Of a stretch of DNA of 64,000 bases, positions 40,635 through 51,556 are shown in pieces. Source of the stretch: Halalkalibacter hemicellulosilyticusJCM 9152 (GTDB taxonomy: Bacteria > Bacillota > Bacilli > Bacillales > Bacillaceae_D); assembly GCF_000513115.1 (NCBI RefSeq), contig NZ_BAUU01000009.1:85532-149531 (forward strand), written 5' to 3'. The stretch's first letter is position 1; each line of letters begins with the position of its first letter. A program made the position numbers and the translations under genes. The notes below the pieces were generated by a model. That model had not been told where the DNA came from. It did not search any database and was given only the letters and a program-made list of their open reading frames with translations.

Positions 40635-41567
40635 ATGAGGAAAATCGTTATTGGTTCACGAAAAAGTAATTTAGCGTTAACCCAAACGAACTGGGTGATC
40701 GAACGTTTGAAGGCATTAAATGTTCCTTTTGATTTTGAAGTGAAGAAAATTGTGACAAAAGGAGATCGGATTCTTGACGTCACTCTTTCAAAGGTTGGTG
40801 GCAAAGGGTTATTTGTTAAGGAAATTGAGCAAGCACTTATAGATGGGGAAATTGATTTAGCGGTTCATAGTATGAAGGATGTCCCATCTGTATTGCAGGA
40901 CGCCTTTACGCTAGCATCCATTACGGAACGTGAGGATCCTCGTGATGCATTCATTTCGAATGACCACATTAAGCTAGCGGATTTACGTTCAGGTGCTATT
41001 GTAGGTACGAGCAGTTTGCGACGTTCAGCGCAAATATTAGCAAAACGTCCGGACTTAAGTGTAAAGTGGATTCGCGGTAACGTTGAAACGCGTTTGCGTA
41101 AGCTTCGCGAAGAGAATTTTGATGCAATTGTATTGGCAGCTGCTGGCTTAAAAAGACTTGATTTTCCTGAGAGTTTAGTGACGGAATATTTGGAACCTTC
41201 TGTTTGTGTACCTGCTGTAGGACAAGGAGCGCTTGGCTTAGAATGTCGTGCTGATGACCAAGAGCTGATTGATCTGCTCCAACGCATTCAAGATGATGAG
41301 ACAGCAAAGGCTGTGACAGCTGAGCGGACATTTCTTCATCGAATGGAAGGGGGCTGTCAAGTTCCGATTGCAGGCTATGCAACGGTGAGCGATAATGATG
41401 TCACTTTGACTGCCTTAGTAGGTTCACCTGATGGTCGTATTCTTTTAAAAGAAATGGTCACGGGTTCTGATCCTGTTGCAGTTGGTATGGAGGCTTCGGA
41501 AAAGCTATTAAAGCAAGGAGCTAAGGATATTTTAGATCAAGTAAAGAAAGAGCTTGAACAAGAATGA
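40635..41567 (+). CDS. hemC: Porphobilinogen deaminase HemC
   Basis: Polymerises four porphobilinogen units into hydroxymethylbilane. [21 protein letters not shown] opens the family fold. VHSMKDVPS near 80, [10 protein letters not shown] near 125 and the cofactor-attachment Cys in [13 protein letters not shown] near 240 are present. The ATG at 40635 is preferred over the ATG at 40629, which directly abuts GGAGG. The length is 310 residues. The stop overlaps the hemD start (ATGA). Confidence 0.97.
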   Translation: MRKIVIGSRKSNLALTQTNWVIERLKALNVPFDFEVKKIVTKGDRILDVTLSKVGGKGLFVKEIEQALIDGEIDLAVHSMKDVPSVLQDAFTLASITEREDPRDAFISNDHIKLADLRSGAIVGTSSLRRSAQILAKRPDLSVKWIRGNVETRLRKLREENFDAIVLAAAGLKRLDFPESLVTEYLEPSVCVPAVGQGALGLECRADDQELIDLLQRIQDDETAKAVTAERTFLHRMEGGCQVPIAGYATVSDNDVTLTALVGSPDGRILLKEMVTGSDPVAVGMEASEKLLKQGAKDILDQVKKELEQE

Positions 41568-42355
41568 GTGAGCGACCTTTACGTGGTCAGCGAATTATAG
41601 TGACACGGGCAGAGGGACAGTCTCAAAGTTTGGTCGAGCAAATTGAAAATGCGGGTGGTATTTCGATCGAATTACCACTTATCGCATTTCGAGCAATTAA
41701 TCACGGTGAATTAAAGAAAGCCATCAGTCAGCTTAATGAAGTGGAGTGGCTTATTTTCACAAGTGCAAATGGTGTTCACTATACAATACACGCCTATGAG
41801 GAACAAATTAAAGAACTACGTGAGCATTTTAACATTGCTGTTGTAGGTGAAAAGACAGAAGATGCTTTACAAGCATATGGATTAAAGGCAGATTTACTCC
41901 CTAGTGAGTACGTCGCAGAAAGTTTATTACATGCATTAAAAGATAAATTAAAGCCGAATGATAAAGTGCTCGTTACTCGAGGTCAATTAGGGCGTGCGAT
42001 ATTACTAGAAGGTTTAGCTGATTTAGGAGTGGACGTTAGGGAAATTATCGTTTATGAGACGTATTGCCCTGTTAATGCAGAAGACGTTGAAAGGGCCTTA
42101 CAAAGGTCACCGACGATTTTGACGTTTACAAGTTCTTCTACTGTTCGTCATTTTAGTCAATTATGTCAAGAACGACATATTGATTTGTCAAACATAAGCA
42201 GTAAAATTGCCTGTATCGGTCCGATTGCGAAACAGACAGCGCTTATGGAAGGGTTGAAAGTCGATATTATGCCAACTAACTATACGATTGAAGCATTGGT
42301 CGAAGCGATTATTACTCACGTAAAGGAGGAGAAAAATAATGGATTTATCATTTAA
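41564..42355 (+). CDS. hemD: Uroporphyrinogen-III synthase HemD
   Basis: Cyclises hydroxymethylbilane with inversion of ring D. This fast-evolving family is recognisable by [34 protein letters not shown] near 68, [14 protein letters not shown], and [13 protein letters not shown] near 185 followed by [16 protein letters not shown]. The length of 263 residues is normal. It overlaps hemC by four bases and hemB by 17 bases, consistent with a tight operon. Confidence 0.95.
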   Translation: MSERPLRGQRIIVTRAEGQSQSLVEQIENAGGISIELPLIAFRAINHGELKKAISQLNEVEWLIFTSANGVHYTIHAYEEQIKELREHFNIAVVGEKTEDALQAYGLKADLLPSEYVAESLLHALKDKLKPNDKVLVTRGQLGRAILLEGLADLGVDVREIIVYETYCPVNAEDVERALQRSPTILTFTSSSTVRHFSQLCQERHIDLSNISSKIACIGPIAKQTALMEGLKVDIMPTNYTIEALVEAIITHVKEEKNNGFII

Positions 42356-43337
42356 ACGTCATCGCCGTTTACGAAAATCGAAAGCGATTCGTAATTTAGT
42401 AAGAGAAACCCATTTACATACAGAAGATCTTATTTATCCGATTTTTGTAACAGAAGGTACAAATGTGAAAAATGAAGTACCTTCAATGCCTAATGTATTC
42501 CAATGGTCACTGGATTTACTTGATGAGGAAGTACAGTCAGTCGTAGATCTACAAATTGAAGCGGTTATTGTCTTTGGTGTTCCAAATGAGAAGGATGATG
42601 TTGGTTCATCTGCATACGACGAGGAAGGCATTGTTCAGCGTGCGATTCGCCAAATCAAACAAAATCATCCTGAGCTTACGGTCATAGCTGATACATGTCT
42701 TTGTCAGTTTACAGACCATGGTCATTGTGGAGTCATTGAAGGTGGCACGATTGTGAATGATACAACGTTAGATTTATTAGCGAAAACAGCGATTTCACAA
42801 GCTAAGGCAGGAGCGGATATCATTGCACCATCTAATATGATGGATGGTTTCGTTGTGGCCATTCGAACAGGTCTTGATCAAGCAGGATACGAAGACATTC
42901 CGATTATGTCCTATGCTGTTAAATATTCATCTGCTTTCTACGGCCCTTTCCGTGATGCTGCACATAGTTCACCGAAGTTTGGTGATCGCAAAACGTATCA
43001 AATGGACCCTGCTAACCGTCTTGAAGCAATTCGTGAAGCACAATCAGATTTGGAAGAGGGGGCAGACTTCTTCATTGTGAAACCAGCTTTATCTTATTTG
43101 GATATTATTCGAGAAGTGAAGAATGATGTTGGCGCCCCTGTCGTTGCCTATAATGTAAGTGGTGAATATTCGATGGTGAAAGCAGCTAGCGAGCAAGGCT
43201 GGATTAATGAGAAAGAGATTGTATTAGAGAAGCTCATTAGTATGAAGCGAGCTGGAGCGGACTTAATATTAACGTATCATGCGAAAGATGTTGCTAATTG
43301 GTTGCGTGAGGAGCGAGGAGGTCATGAACATGCTTAG
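42339..43337 (+). CDS. hemB: Delta-aminolevulinic acid dehydratase (porphobilinogen synthase) HemB
   Basis: Condenses two 5-aminolevulinates to porphobilinogen. The zinc site is formed by cysteines in [14 protein letters not shown] near 120-135. The two Schiff-base lysines are in [16 protein letters not shown] near 200 and [12 protein letters not shown] near 250. The length is 332 residues. The ATG has AAGGAGGAGAAAAAT upstream, inside hemD. The stop overlaps the hemL start by eight bases. Confidence 0.98.
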   Translation: MDLSFKRHRRLRKSKAIRNLVRETHLHTEDLIYPIFVTEGTNVKNEVPSMPNVFQWSLDLLDEEVQSVVDLQIEAVIVFGVPNEKDDVGSSAYDEEGIVQRAIRQIKQNHPELTVIADTCLCQFTDHGHCGVIEGGTIVNDTTLDLLAKTAISQAKAGADIIAPSNMMDGFVVAIRTGLDQAGYEDIPIMSYAVKYSSAFYGPFRDAAHSSPKFGDRKTYQMDPANRLEAIREAQSDLEEGADFFIVKPALSYLDIIREVKNDVGAPVVAYNVSGEYSMVKAASEQGWINEKEIVLEKLISMKRAGADLILTYHAKDVANWLREERGGHEHA

Positions 43338-44619
43338 TTTTGAAAAATCAAAGCAAGCGTTTAAAGAAGCGAAGCCGTTAATGCCAGGAGGGGTAAACAG
43401 TCCTGTTCGGGCTTTTAAATCGGTCAAAATGGATCCTGTTTTTATGGAAAAAGGCGAAGGTACTCGTATTTATGATGTTGATGGAAATGAATACATTGAT
43501 TATGTGCTATCCTGGGGACCGTTAATACTTGGTCATGCCGACCCTCAAGTCATTTCAGCGTTAAAGGAAGCGGCTGAAAAAGGGACAAGCTTTGGGGCAC
43601 CGAGTGAGCTTGAAACGAAGCTTGCGAAGTTAGTTATTGAACGAGTTCCTTCTATTGAAGTCGTTCGAATGGTGAATTCAGGTACAGAAGCGACGATGAG
43701 TGCATTGAGATTAGCTCGTGGTTATACAGGGAGAAGTAAGATTTTGAAATTTGAAGGCTGCTACCACGGTCATGGTGATTCGTTATTAATTAAGGCTGGT
43801 TCTGGTGTAGCGACGTTGGGGTTACCTGATAGTCCTGGTGTCCCAGAAGCGGTTGCGAAAAATACAATTACCGTCCCGTATAATGATCTTGAAAGTGTTC
43901 GCTATGTATTTGAACAATTTGGTGATGATTTAGCCGGTGTTATTATTGAGCCGGTTGCAGGCAATATGGGTGTCGTTCCTCCACAGCCAGGGTTTTTAGA
44001 AGAATTAAGAAAAATAACAGAAGAAAATGGAACGCTGCTTATATTTGATGAAGTGATGACGGGCTTCCGAGTTGGTTATCATTGCGCTCAAGGTAGCTTC
44101 GGTATTACACCAGACTTAACGTGTCTTGGAAAAGTGATCGGTGGTGGATTGCCTGTTGGTGCCTATGGCGGTAAGCGAGAAATAATGGAGCAAATTGCTC
44201 CGAGCGGTCCGATTTATCAAGCGGGGACTTTGTCTGGGAATCCATTGGCGATGTGTGCGGGCTATGAAACGTTATCGCAGTTAACGGAGGAAGATTACGT
44301 TCAATTTGATCGATTAGGAAAACGATTAGCTGACGGTTTATCAGAAGCTGCGACTGCCTATGAGATTCCACATACGATTAATCGAGCTGGTTCGATGGTT
44401 GGCTTTTTCTTTACGGAGGAAGAGGTTACGAATTTTGAAAAAGCGTCAACGTCTAATTTAGATTACTTTACAGCTTATTTTCAAGAAATGCTGAAGCAAG
44501 GAATTTCTCTTCCGCCTTCACAATTTGAAGGGATGTTTTTATCAACGAAGCATACGGAAGCAGATATTGATCAGACGATCGAAGCTGCAAGAAAGGCATT
44601 TGCTGTATTAAAAAAATAA
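43330..44619 (+). CDS. hemL: Glutamate-1-semialdehyde 2,1-aminomutase HemL
   Basis: PLP enzyme that makes 5-aminolevulinate. Signatures are [16 protein letters not shown] at the N-terminus, [22 protein letters not shown] near 120, [13 protein letters not shown] near 238 and the PLP-binding Lys in [18 protein letters not shown] near 266. The GAGGAGG ribosome binding site fits ATG 43330 (MLSFEKSKQ) with eight-base spacing; the ATG at 43324 is too close to it. This gives 429 residues. It is the last gene of the heme operon. Confidence 0.97.
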   Translation: MLSFEKSKQAFKEAKPLMPGGVNSPVRAFKSVKMDPVFMEKGEGTRIYDVDGNEYIDYVLSWGPLILGHADPQVISALKEAAEKGTSFGAPSELETKLAKLVIERVPSIEVVRMVNSGTEATMSALRLARGYTGRSKILKFEGCYHGHGDSLLIKAGSGVATLGLPDSPGVPEAVAKNTITVPYNDLESVRYVFEQFGDDLAGVIIEPVAGNMGVVPPQPGFLEELRKITEENGTLLIFDEVMTGFRVGYHCAQGSFGITPDLTCLGKVIGGGLPVGAYGGKREIMEQIAPSGPIYQAGTLSGNPLAMCAGYETLSQLTEEDYVQFDRLGKRLADGLSEAATAYEIPHTINRAGSMVGFFFTEEEVTNFEKASTSNLDYFTAYFQEMLKQGISLPPSQFEGMFLSTKHTEADIDQTIEAARKAFAVLKK

Positions 44620-44632
44620 TTAGATAAGAAGA

Positions 44633-44672
44633 GTGCGTGAAAAGATCAATAATCTTTTTATGCGCTTTTTTT
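44633..44672 (+). terminator. Terminator of the hem operon
   Basis: GTGCGTGAAAAGAT pairs with ATCTTTTTATGCGC (with G-U pairs), followed by eight T. Confidence 0.82.
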
Positions 44673-44912
44673 TGAATCAGAATTTATAAAATAAGGATTT
44701 AGTATAGGAGTTGAGAATGAATTCGCAAGTGGCACTGGCTTCGTACGTTACACTCTTGTCTTTTCTTCAAAACGTTTCATTCTGAAGAGGTCATTCATAA
44801 AAAAATACCGAATATTAGCATAAACGAAAGGGACTTGTCATAGAGTGGTATTGTACTGACTGGGAACGTATCATACTGTGCACGAGATGATTATGACAAG
44901 GAGGAATGAAGC

Positions 44913-46036
44913 GTGTCATTAGAGCATCCATCTAACTATCGTTTTCAATTGAGGAATCCGTTTGGTTGAATAAAGGGGAAGAAGTAGAAGAAGTGATTGG
45001 GATGTCATTAGAACCCGAAATTATGATTGAAGAGCGCGATGCCCATGTTTATATTCGAGGGGGATTGCGTCTGCTAGGTGAATACCGTTCTTCAGAAAAG
45101 GAACAGGTAGATCTTGAGTCTGGTTCGTTAGAAGATCAGGTTTCGTTTCGGTCCGTAGGAGATGTGAAGGTGTCTTCTAATGGAGTTGGTGAAATTAAAC
45201 ACTATTTTCCAATAGACGTAACGATTCCGAGTAATCGAATTCAAAATTTAGATGATGTTTATGTTCAAGTTGAATCATTTGATTATGATTTACCTGAACC
45301 GAGCTGCATCCAATTAACAGCTGATATTGCGATTAGTGGAATGACGTATAAACAAGATGAGGCAGTTGATAGAGTCGAGAAAGAAGATCAAGAACAAAAG
45401 CAAGAAATAGAGGAAGCGACAACGACTGCCTTTTCGTTTGAAGCGAAAAAGGAGCAAAGCATCCAAAAGGAAATGGAAGTGAAGCAACAGGTTGCAGAGC
45501 AAGCTGAGCAAGAGAAAGGCAATGGGTTACAAGAGGAAGAAGAAACAACTTCAGAAAATAACAGCTCGGTCGTAAGTGAATCAGAAAATACCCCCAAGTT
45601 AGCTAATGAAGCAGAAATGGAGGAAGTGGCTCGTTCTAATGATAAATTAGAAGAACCTGTAGAAGAGAGACAAGAGGTCGAACAAGAGAAAGAAATGAAT
45701 GTTCATATCTCACCATTGAAAGAGCTTGCGAAACCCAAACCAGTCGACCAACCAACTTCGAGCAATGAGCAAGAGTTAGATCATGATGATGCTGAGAAAG
45801 TTGGGGAAGAAAAGCCTCGTGAGGAAAACGCCCTTTATTTAACGAAGATGCTATCTAAGGGAGAGGAACGATTTTCAAAGTGGAAGATGTGTATCATTCA
45901 AGAAAATGAATCATTAGAAATGATTGCTCAACGCTATGATATTAGCATGAGTCAATTGATACGAATGAATCGGCTTCAAGGAGAGCAAGTAGAAGAAGGA
46001 CAGATTCTATATATTCCGGTATCGGTTGAATCATAA
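44913..46036 (+). pseudogene. spoVID: Stage VI sporulation protein D SpoVID (frameshifted as sequenced)
   Basis: Coat-encasement protein that recruits SafA and other coat proteins to the forespore surface. Translation from GTG 44913 (AAGGAGGAATGAAGC upstream) gives MSLEHPSNYRF and then shifts at a T4 run (44942-44945). Five T gives RFSIEESVWLNKGEEVEEVIGMSLEPEI, in line with the family. The rest has the SpoVID N-terminal domain, a very acidic Gln/Glu-rich linker (about residues 140-300) and a C-terminal LysM domain (IIQENESLEMIAQRYDISMSQLIRMN). Repaired length is about 375 residues. Confidence 0.88.
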
Positions 46037-46050
46037 AGGGGTCGTTTAAC

Positions 46051-46953
46051 ATGCTGATCGACTTTTTACAAGAAAATTATAACTGGCGAGACGTCTCGTA
46101 CATGAGCAACGAACTTGTTAAAACAGATAAAGGCTTAAAAAGAATTCGATATTGGGAAGATAAACAACTATTAAAATGGCATATTTCTTGGCGTGATCAC
46201 TGCAGTGACACGCCTTATCTTCTAATGGATCGAATGCTAAGAACGAGGAATCAAAAGCCATATGCTGAGCATGAAGATGGTTATATAACAGCTCATGATG
46301 AAGTGGTTGATCGCTACCCGATAAGCGGACAAGAACCAATCATTGCAAATACAATTGTTTCATTTATTCAATATGGATTAAAAACGGAGGTCAACATTTT
46401 CCCACAACGGGTATCAAAATGCGTTTATGATCATTTGGATTCATATATTCCTTATTTACGGGAAGATCAGCGAATGGACTGTGACTTTCTCATCCGTGAA
46501 GGAGAAATGAGAGAGAAAAAGGCAGATGCTTTGATGGAACTAACAGATTCAACTCCATTGCCCTATCTTGATCCAATGATGTCCACCGATCAAATGAGGT
46601 CCGTTGCCAAAGTTCTATATTGGGTTGGTACGATGGAAGTACCTGTTGTTGGTTATGAACATGTAGCACGTTTTTTCCGTCATTGGTACGTCGAAGAAGG
46701 GGAGCAATCATGTATCAAATTAATGCAAGGGGTAGTCGATCAGCTTGAGAGAGAGCAATTGATTCAAATACTTGCAGAAATGCTCAAACCTTATGAATTA
46801 AACGATTGGCAAATAAATGTTGAAGATGGAACGATAGATCGAGAGACGTTGGAGGAAAGGTTTCAGCTTGTGAAGAAAGAATGGGATATTTCGAAACAGC
46901 TGGTTCATATCATGAGTAAGATGATCGATAAAAAGAAGGTGTCTGTAACATGA
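46051..46953 (+). CDS. Uncharacterised protein between spoVID and ysxE, possibly CotS-related
   Basis: 300 residues, no signal peptide or membrane helix. The N-terminal part VKTDKGLKRIRYW..., WHISWRDHC, LRTRNQKPYAEHEDGYITAHDEV follows the order of the CotS/YsxE kinase-like N-lobe (V.T.kGlk.lk...HL....f.r.p.T..g.py....g..y). The catalytic half is not recognisable. This is a weak resemblance made by eye. B. subtilis has no gene at this position. It overlaps ysxE by four bases (ATGA), so the two are cotranslated and probably share a spore coat role. Confidence 0.65.
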   Translation: MLIDFLQENYNWRDVSYMSNELVKTDKGLKRIRYWEDKQLLKWHISWRDHCSDTPYLLMDRMLRTRNQKPYAEHEDGYITAHDEVVDRYPISGQEPIIANTIVSFIQYGLKTEVNIFPQRVSKCVYDHLDSYIPYLREDQRMDCDFLIREGEMREKKADALMELTDSTPLPYLDPMMSTDQMRSVAKVLYWVGTMEVPVVGYEHVARFFRHWYVEEGEQSCIKLMQGVVDQLEREQLIQILAEMLKPYELNDWQINVEDGTIDRETLEERFQLVKKEWDISKQLVHIMSKMIDKKKVSVT

Positions 46954-47948
46954 GCTACGAGTCCATTTTGTATTATTATGATTTATATCCACAAGAAATT
47001 GAAGAGCTTGGAAAAATAAAAAAAGTGACTACAAATCGAGGTGTATTCGCCTTAAAGGAATCAAACATTTCAAGGCATCAGGCAGATGAATTTATTCATT
47101 CCTTAAAGAAGCTAACGAAGCATGGTTATAACAGGCTTGTTCCTGTATTACCAACAAAATATGGAGAATATACTGTATCAACAAATCATCATACCTATTA
47201 TGTTATGCCTTGGATAGAGCCTGTTGAATATACAGCACGTGAATCGATGGAAGAGAAGCTAGCTAGTCAGCTTGGTGCAATTCATCGTCTAACAGTGAAA
47301 ACACAGCCTTTTCTAAGAGAGAATGTGGATCAGTCATATAATCAACTATTACAGCGATGGGAGCTTAGGCGTCTAGAATTAACTCGATTTGCCGATCAAG
47401 CAGAAAAGAGAACCTACATGTCACCGTTTGAATTAACGTTTTTAACGCATGCATATATGCTAGATCAAATGGCTGAAACAGCGAAGGAGCATTTAAAGAA
47501 ATGGTATGAACTTTGTTTAGAAAAAGAAACGTATCGAACCGTGCTTTGTCATGGAAGAATGCAACGCTCCCATGCAATTTTTAATACTGAAAATGAGCCA
47601 TTGTTATTGAATTTTGAACGGGCAGCGATTGACACACCAGCACGAGAACTAGCGAGCTTTTGTCGATATAGCTTTTCAAAAGGATACTGGTCAGATGATG
47701 ATATTTTGACATGGTTCATGAGATATGAGGGACATTTGCCTTTGCTTGAAGAAGAAAAATATTTAACGTGCGCCTATTTGAACTTTCCGGAGCCAATTGC
47801 TTATGCAGTGGAAGCGTATGTTCATTCACATCGATCGATGAAAGAGCTAGAGCATGTTCAACGTTTAGAAAAACGATTAATGTCAATGCGCCGAGTTCAA
47901 CGAATCACACAAAAGCTGATCATCGTTCCAGATGAAGAAAAGCAGTGA
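46950..47948 (+). CDS. ysxE: CotS-family spore coat protein YsxE
   Basis: Kinase-like-fold coat protein, 332 residues. The N-lobe has VTTNRGVFALKESNIS and a HGYNRLVPVLPTKYGEYTV strand set, then YYVMPWIEPVEYTARE. In the catalytic-loop region VLCHGRMQRSHAIFNTENEPLLLNFERA replaces the usual HGD.....N....iDFd, with HGR in place of HGD, so phosphotransfer is uncertain. The order spoVID-ysxE-valS is conserved in Bacillus. It starts in the overlap with the preceding gene. Confidence 0.88.
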   Translation: MSYESILYYYDLYPQEIEELGKIKKVTTNRGVFALKESNISRHQADEFIHSLKKLTKHGYNRLVPVLPTKYGEYTVSTNHHTYYVMPWIEPVEYTARESMEEKLASQLGAIHRLTVKTQPFLRENVDQSYNQLLQRWELRRLELTRFADQAEKRTYMSPFELTFLTHAYMLDQMAETAKEHLKKWYELCLEKETYRTVLCHGRMQRSHAIFNTENEPLLLNFERAAIDTPARELASFCRYSFSKGYWSDDDILTWFMRYEGHLPLLEEEKYLTCAYLNFPEPIAYAVEAYVHSHRSMKELEHVQRLEKRLMSMRRVQRITQKLIIVPDEEKQ

Positions 47949-47964
47949 TTCATGTACTGAAAAT

Positions 47965-48038
47965 GAGGCTGGGACATAACAAAAGTGTTTAGCTGAGAAT
48001 TCGAACGTTTAGAGAATGTAGCGGATGACCCCAGCCTC
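47965..48038. repeat. GAGGCTGGGAC-type inverted repeat
   Basis: GAGGCTGGG and CCCAGCCTC enclose a 56-base loop after ysxE. There is no T-run. GAGGCTGGGACATAAC is a motif I know as a recurrent intergenic hairpin arm in Firmicutes. Confidence 0.6.
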
Positions 48039-48058
48039 TATCATTAATTGCTGTTAAA

Positions 48059-48295
48059 CTAAAATAATTTCATCTTTAATGAACAATATAAGACAATCAT
48101 CATCGTTAATAAAATGACATCGAATGTTGTTGGAAATAATAATGTTCGAATGAGCTGAAAAATAATGAGCGGAACTAATATTTGCATAAACATGAGCTTG
48201 CATTTTAACCACCAACTCGGGCGTCCAGGGTAAGGGGGTTTATATGGTTGGTATCGTTTATTGAACATGGTCATCCCACTTTCTAGCTGTCTCAT
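48059..48295 (-). CDS. Small membrane protein of unknown function
   Basis: Up to 78 residues. A positively charged, Tyr/Pro-rich N-terminus (FNKRYQPYKPPYPGRPSWWLKC) is followed by two hydrophobic helices (LMFMQILVPLIIFQLIRTLLF and FDVILLTMMIVLYC). Three in-frame ATGs (48295, 48274, 48268) are possible starts; none has a clear ribosome binding site. It is the only gene on the minus strand in this region, convergent with ysxE and divergent from valS. Confidence 0.6.
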   Translation of the reverse strand: MRQLESGMTMFNKRYQPYKPPYPGRPSWWLKCKLMFMQILVPLIIFQLIRTLLFPTTFDVILLTMMIVLYCSLKMKLF

Positions 48296-48371
48296 ACTAC
48301 TACGTTATGTGATTTGTTTCCTTTGGGTGATTAAGATATATAGGAAAGTAAAAATGTGGATAGAGCTGTTC

Positions 48372-48400
48372 TTGACGTAGACAAGCAGATCAACTAAAAT
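48372..48400 (+). promoter_or_regulatory. Promoter of the valS T-box leader
   Basis: TTGACG and TAAAAT are separated by 17 bases, about seven bases before the T-box leader begins. Confidence 0.55.
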
Positions 48401-48406
48401 ATAATC

Positions 48407-48655
48407 ACATATAATGATTGCGAAGATTAGGAAGAGTAAGCTCAGAACCTTTCAGAGAGAGAAATCAATAGCTGTGAGATTTCTTAAGATGTATGAGTTG
48501 AATGTCGCCTAGGAGCAGCTATGCTGAAAGCGAAAGTAGGCTTAGCCGGAGCTGACCGTTAACAGTTTGAGGTGTGTAGTTTTTTGACTACAAACAAAGG
48601 TGGTACCGCGAAATCAAACTCTCTTCGTCCTTTGGATGAGGGGGTTTTTTTATGC
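48407..48655 (+). promoter_or_regulatory. T-box leader of valS (valine specifier)
   Basis: tRNA-Val-sensing attenuator. Stem I has the GAAGAGTAAG start, the specifier region GAATGTCGCC offers GTC (48504-48506), and the T-box motif AAGGTGGTACCGCGA is at 48597-48611. The terminator arm ends in GGGGGTTTTTTTAT near 48652. Confidence 0.92.
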
Positions 48656-48718
48656 TGGTAAAGCTCACTTGGCTTACTCAGTATAAGCTACATAGAATAA
48701 GGTTGGAGGTAAGTGTAT

Positions 48719-51364
48719 ATGGAAAAGCGAGAGCATTCAATGCCGACGAAATACAATCCGCAGGAAACCGAAGCGAAATGGTATTCTTATTGGGTTGAAG
48801 GAAAATTCTTTGAAGCAACAGGAGGAGAAGATAAGGAATCTTACTCAATTGTCATTCCTCCACCGAATGTGACAGGTAAGCTACACTTAGGACATGCATG
48901 GGATACGACTTTACAAGATATATTAGTTCGTATGAAGCGAATGCAAGGCTATGATACGTTATGGTTACCTGGAATGGACCATGCTGGGATTGCCACACAA
49001 GCAAAAGTTGAAGCGAAGCTAAAGGAACAAGGGACAAGCCGTTATGAGCTTGGTCGTGAAGCCTTTTTAGAGAAATCATGGGAATGGAAAGAAGAATATG
49101 CGACGTTTATTCGTAATCAGTGGGCGAAGTTAGGTCTTTCACTTGACTATTCACGTGAACGTTTTACGCTTGATGAAGGACTTTCTAAGGCTGTCCGAGA
49201 AGTTTTTGTTTCATTGTACGAAAAAGGGTTAATCTATCGTGGAGAATATATTATTAACTGGGATCCGCAAACGAGAACAGCATTATCAGATATTGAAGTC
49301 ATTTATAAAGATGTTCAAGGTGCTTTCTACCATATGAAGTATCCATTAACAGATGGCTCAGGTTCGATTGAGGTAGCGACGACTCGACCTGAAACGATGC
49401 TTGGTGATACAGCTGTTGCTGTACACCCAGAAGATGAACGTTATAAACACCTTATTGGTCAGACAGCGACGCTTCCGATTACAGGTAGAGAGATTCCGAT
49501 TGTTGCTGATGACTATGTCGATATGGAATTTGGATCGGGGGCAGTGAAAATTACACCTGCTCATGATCCGAATGACTTTGAAATTGGCAATCGTCATGAT
49601 TTAGAGCGTATCCTCGTCATGAATGAAGATGGAACGATGAATGAAAATGCTGGTCAGTATCAAGGTCTTGACCGCTTTGAATGTCGTAAGCAACTTGTTC
49701 GTGATTTGCAGGAGCAAGGCGTTCTGTTTAAAATTGAAGAGCATATGCATTCGGTTGGTCATTCAGAACGAAGTGGTGCGGTTGTTGAGCCGTATTTATC
49801 GACGCAGTGGTTTGTGAAGATGCAACCATTAGCTGATGCTGCAATTGAATTGCAACAGTCTGAAGAGGATAAAGTGAACTTTGTCCCAAACCGTTTTGAG
49901 AAAACGTACTTACGTTGGATGGAAAATATTCGAGATTGGTGTATTTCTCGTCAACTTTGGTGGGGGCATCGAATTCCAGCTTGGTATCACAAAGAAACAG
50001 ATGAAGTGCATGTTGGCCATGAAGCACCTGAAGATATTGATAATTGGGATCAAGATGAAGATGTATTAGATACATGGTTCAGCTCTGCGCTCTGGCCATT
50101 TTCGACAATGGGTTGGCCTGATGAAGACTCAAGTGATTATAACCGTTATTATTCAACCAATGCCCTTGTGACAGGCTACGATATTATTTTCTTTTGGGTC
50201 TCTCGTATGATCTTTCAAGGGTTAGAATTTACAGATAAGAAACCATTTGAAGATGTATTAATACATGGGCTTGTGCGAGATTCTGAAGGTAGAAAGATGA
50301 GCAAGTCGTTAGGTAATGGTGTAGATCCAATGGATGTTATCGAAAAATATGGGGCGGATTCACTAAGATTCTTCCTATCAACAGGAAGTTCCCCGGGAAA
50401 TGATTTGCGTTTTTATTGGGAAAAGGTCGAATCAACATGGAATTTCGGGAACAAAATATGGAACGCCTCTCGCTTTGCTTTAATGAATATGGAAGGGTTA
50501 AAAGTAGAGGATATTGATTTAACAGGGGAAAAGTCAATTGCTGATAAATGGATTTTAACTCGTCTTCAACAAACGATTGGCGATGTGACTCGTTTAATGG
50601 ATGCGTATGAATTTGGGGAAGTGGGTCGAATTCTCTATAACTTTATTTGGGATGATTTCTGTGATTGGTATATTGAAATGGCAAAACTACCGTTATACGG
50701 AGAGGATGAAGCAGCTAAGCATACGACTCGTTCCGTATTGGCGTACGTCTTAGATGAAACGATGCGGTTATTACATCCGATGATGCCATTTATTACCGAG
50801 GAAATATGGCAACATCTTCCTCATAAAGGGGAATCGATTACGGTTAGTTCATGGCCTGTTAAGAAGGATGAATGGGTCTTTGATGAAGCAGTACAGGATA
50901 TGGACTTATTAAAAGAAATTATTCGTTCTGTACGTAATACACGAGCGGAACTAAATGTTCCGATGAGTAAGCAAATTGAGCTTCTTATTCATGCTTCAAC
51001 AGACGAAGTGATGGGCCAATTAACGCGTGGAAAGAGCTATATTGAGAAGTTCTGCAATCCTGAAACATTAACGATGGCTGTTGGTTTATCTGCACCAGAG
51101 AAATCGATGTCACAAGTGCTAACAGGTGTAGAATTGTACCTGCCATTAGCGGGTTTACTTGATTTGGATGCCGAAATCGCTCGTTTAGAAAAAGAACTGC
51201 AAAAGCTCGATAAAGAAGTAGAACGAGTAGAAAAGAAATTGAATAATCAAGGCTTTTTAGCTAAAGCTCCAGAGAAAGTGATTGAAGAGGAAAAGGCTAA
51301 GAAGGAAGATTATGAAACAAAGCGCGAGGCTGTACGACTACGAATTTTGGAGTTGAAGGGTTAA
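48719..51364 (+). CDS. valS: Valyl-tRNA synthetase
   Basis: Class Ia aminoacyl-tRNA synthetase that charges tRNA-Val and edits threonine. HIGH appears as HLGHAWD near residue 55 and KMSKS as [13 protein letters not shown] near 525. The editing domain has [18 protein letters not shown]. The C-terminal coiled coil ([24 protein letters not shown]) is typical of ValS. The ATG at 48719 has GGAGGT eight bases upstream, giving 881 residues. Regulation is by the T-box just upstream. Confidence 0.98.
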   Translation: MEKREHSMPTKYNPQETEAKWYSYWVEGKFFEATGGEDKESYSIVIPPPNVTGKLHLGHAWDTTLQDILVRMKRMQGYDTLWLPGMDHAGIATQAKVEAKLKEQGTSRYELGREAFLEKSWEWKEEYATFIRNQWAKLGLSLDYSRERFTLDEGLSKAVREVFVSLYEKGLIYRGEYIINWDPQTRTALSDIEVIYKDVQGAFYHMKYPLTDGSGSIEVATTRPETMLGDTAVAVHPEDERYKHLIGQTATLPITGREIPIVADDYVDMEFGSGAVKITPAHDPNDFEIGNRHDLERILVMNEDGTMNENAGQYQGLDRFECRKQLVRDLQEQGVLFKIEEHMHSVGHSERSGAVVEPYLSTQWFVKMQPLADAAIELQQSEEDKVNFVPNRFEKTYLRWMENIRDWCISRQLWWGHRIPAWYHKETDEVHVGHEAPEDIDNWDQDEDVLDTWFSSALWPFSTMGWPDEDSSDYNRYYSTNALVTGYDIIFFWVSRMIFQGLEFTDKKPFEDVLIHGLVRDSEGRKMSKSLGNGVDPMDVIEKYGADSLRFFLSTGSSPGNDLRFYWEKVESTWNFGNKIWNASRFALMNMEGLKVEDIDLTGEKSIADKWILTRLQQTIGDVTRLMDAYEFGEVGRILYNFIWDDFCDWYIEMAKLPLYGEDEAAKHTTRSVLAYVLDETMRLLHPMMPFITEEIWQHLPHKGESITVSSWPVKKDEWVFDEAVQDMDLLKEIIRSVRNTRAELNVPMSKQIELLIHASTDEVMGQLTRGKSYIEKFCNPETLTMAVGLSAPEKSMSQVLTGVELYLPLAGLLDLDAEIARLEKELQKLDKEVERVEKKLNNQGFLAKAPEKVIEEEKAKKEDYETKREAVRLRILELKG

Positions 51365-51454
51365 TGATCGTTTAAAGGAAAAAAAGTGATGACATGAGGC
51401 CACTGAAAAAAATATGCCTTTAATTAGAGTAGTAATCGCTTCACTCGTTGTTCG

Positions 51455-51490
51455 CTTGATACGAGAAACTCACTCGTATCAAGTTTTTTA
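51455..51490 (+). terminator. Terminator between valS and folC
   Basis: A perfect 11-bp stem CTTGATACGAG / CTCGTATCAAG with a 7-base loop is followed by TTTTTT. Confidence 0.92.
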
Positions 51491-51556
51491 AAATTGACAA
51501 TGGTTTCGCACATTGCTTAAAGTAAACGGCTATGCACGATTGAGAGGATGGCTTGA

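Noticed and set aside
45314..45597. Several overlapping minus-strand frames opposite spoVID
   Set aside because: They are shadows of the Glu/Gln-rich SpoVID linker, with Leu/Ser/Phe-rich composition and no start signals.
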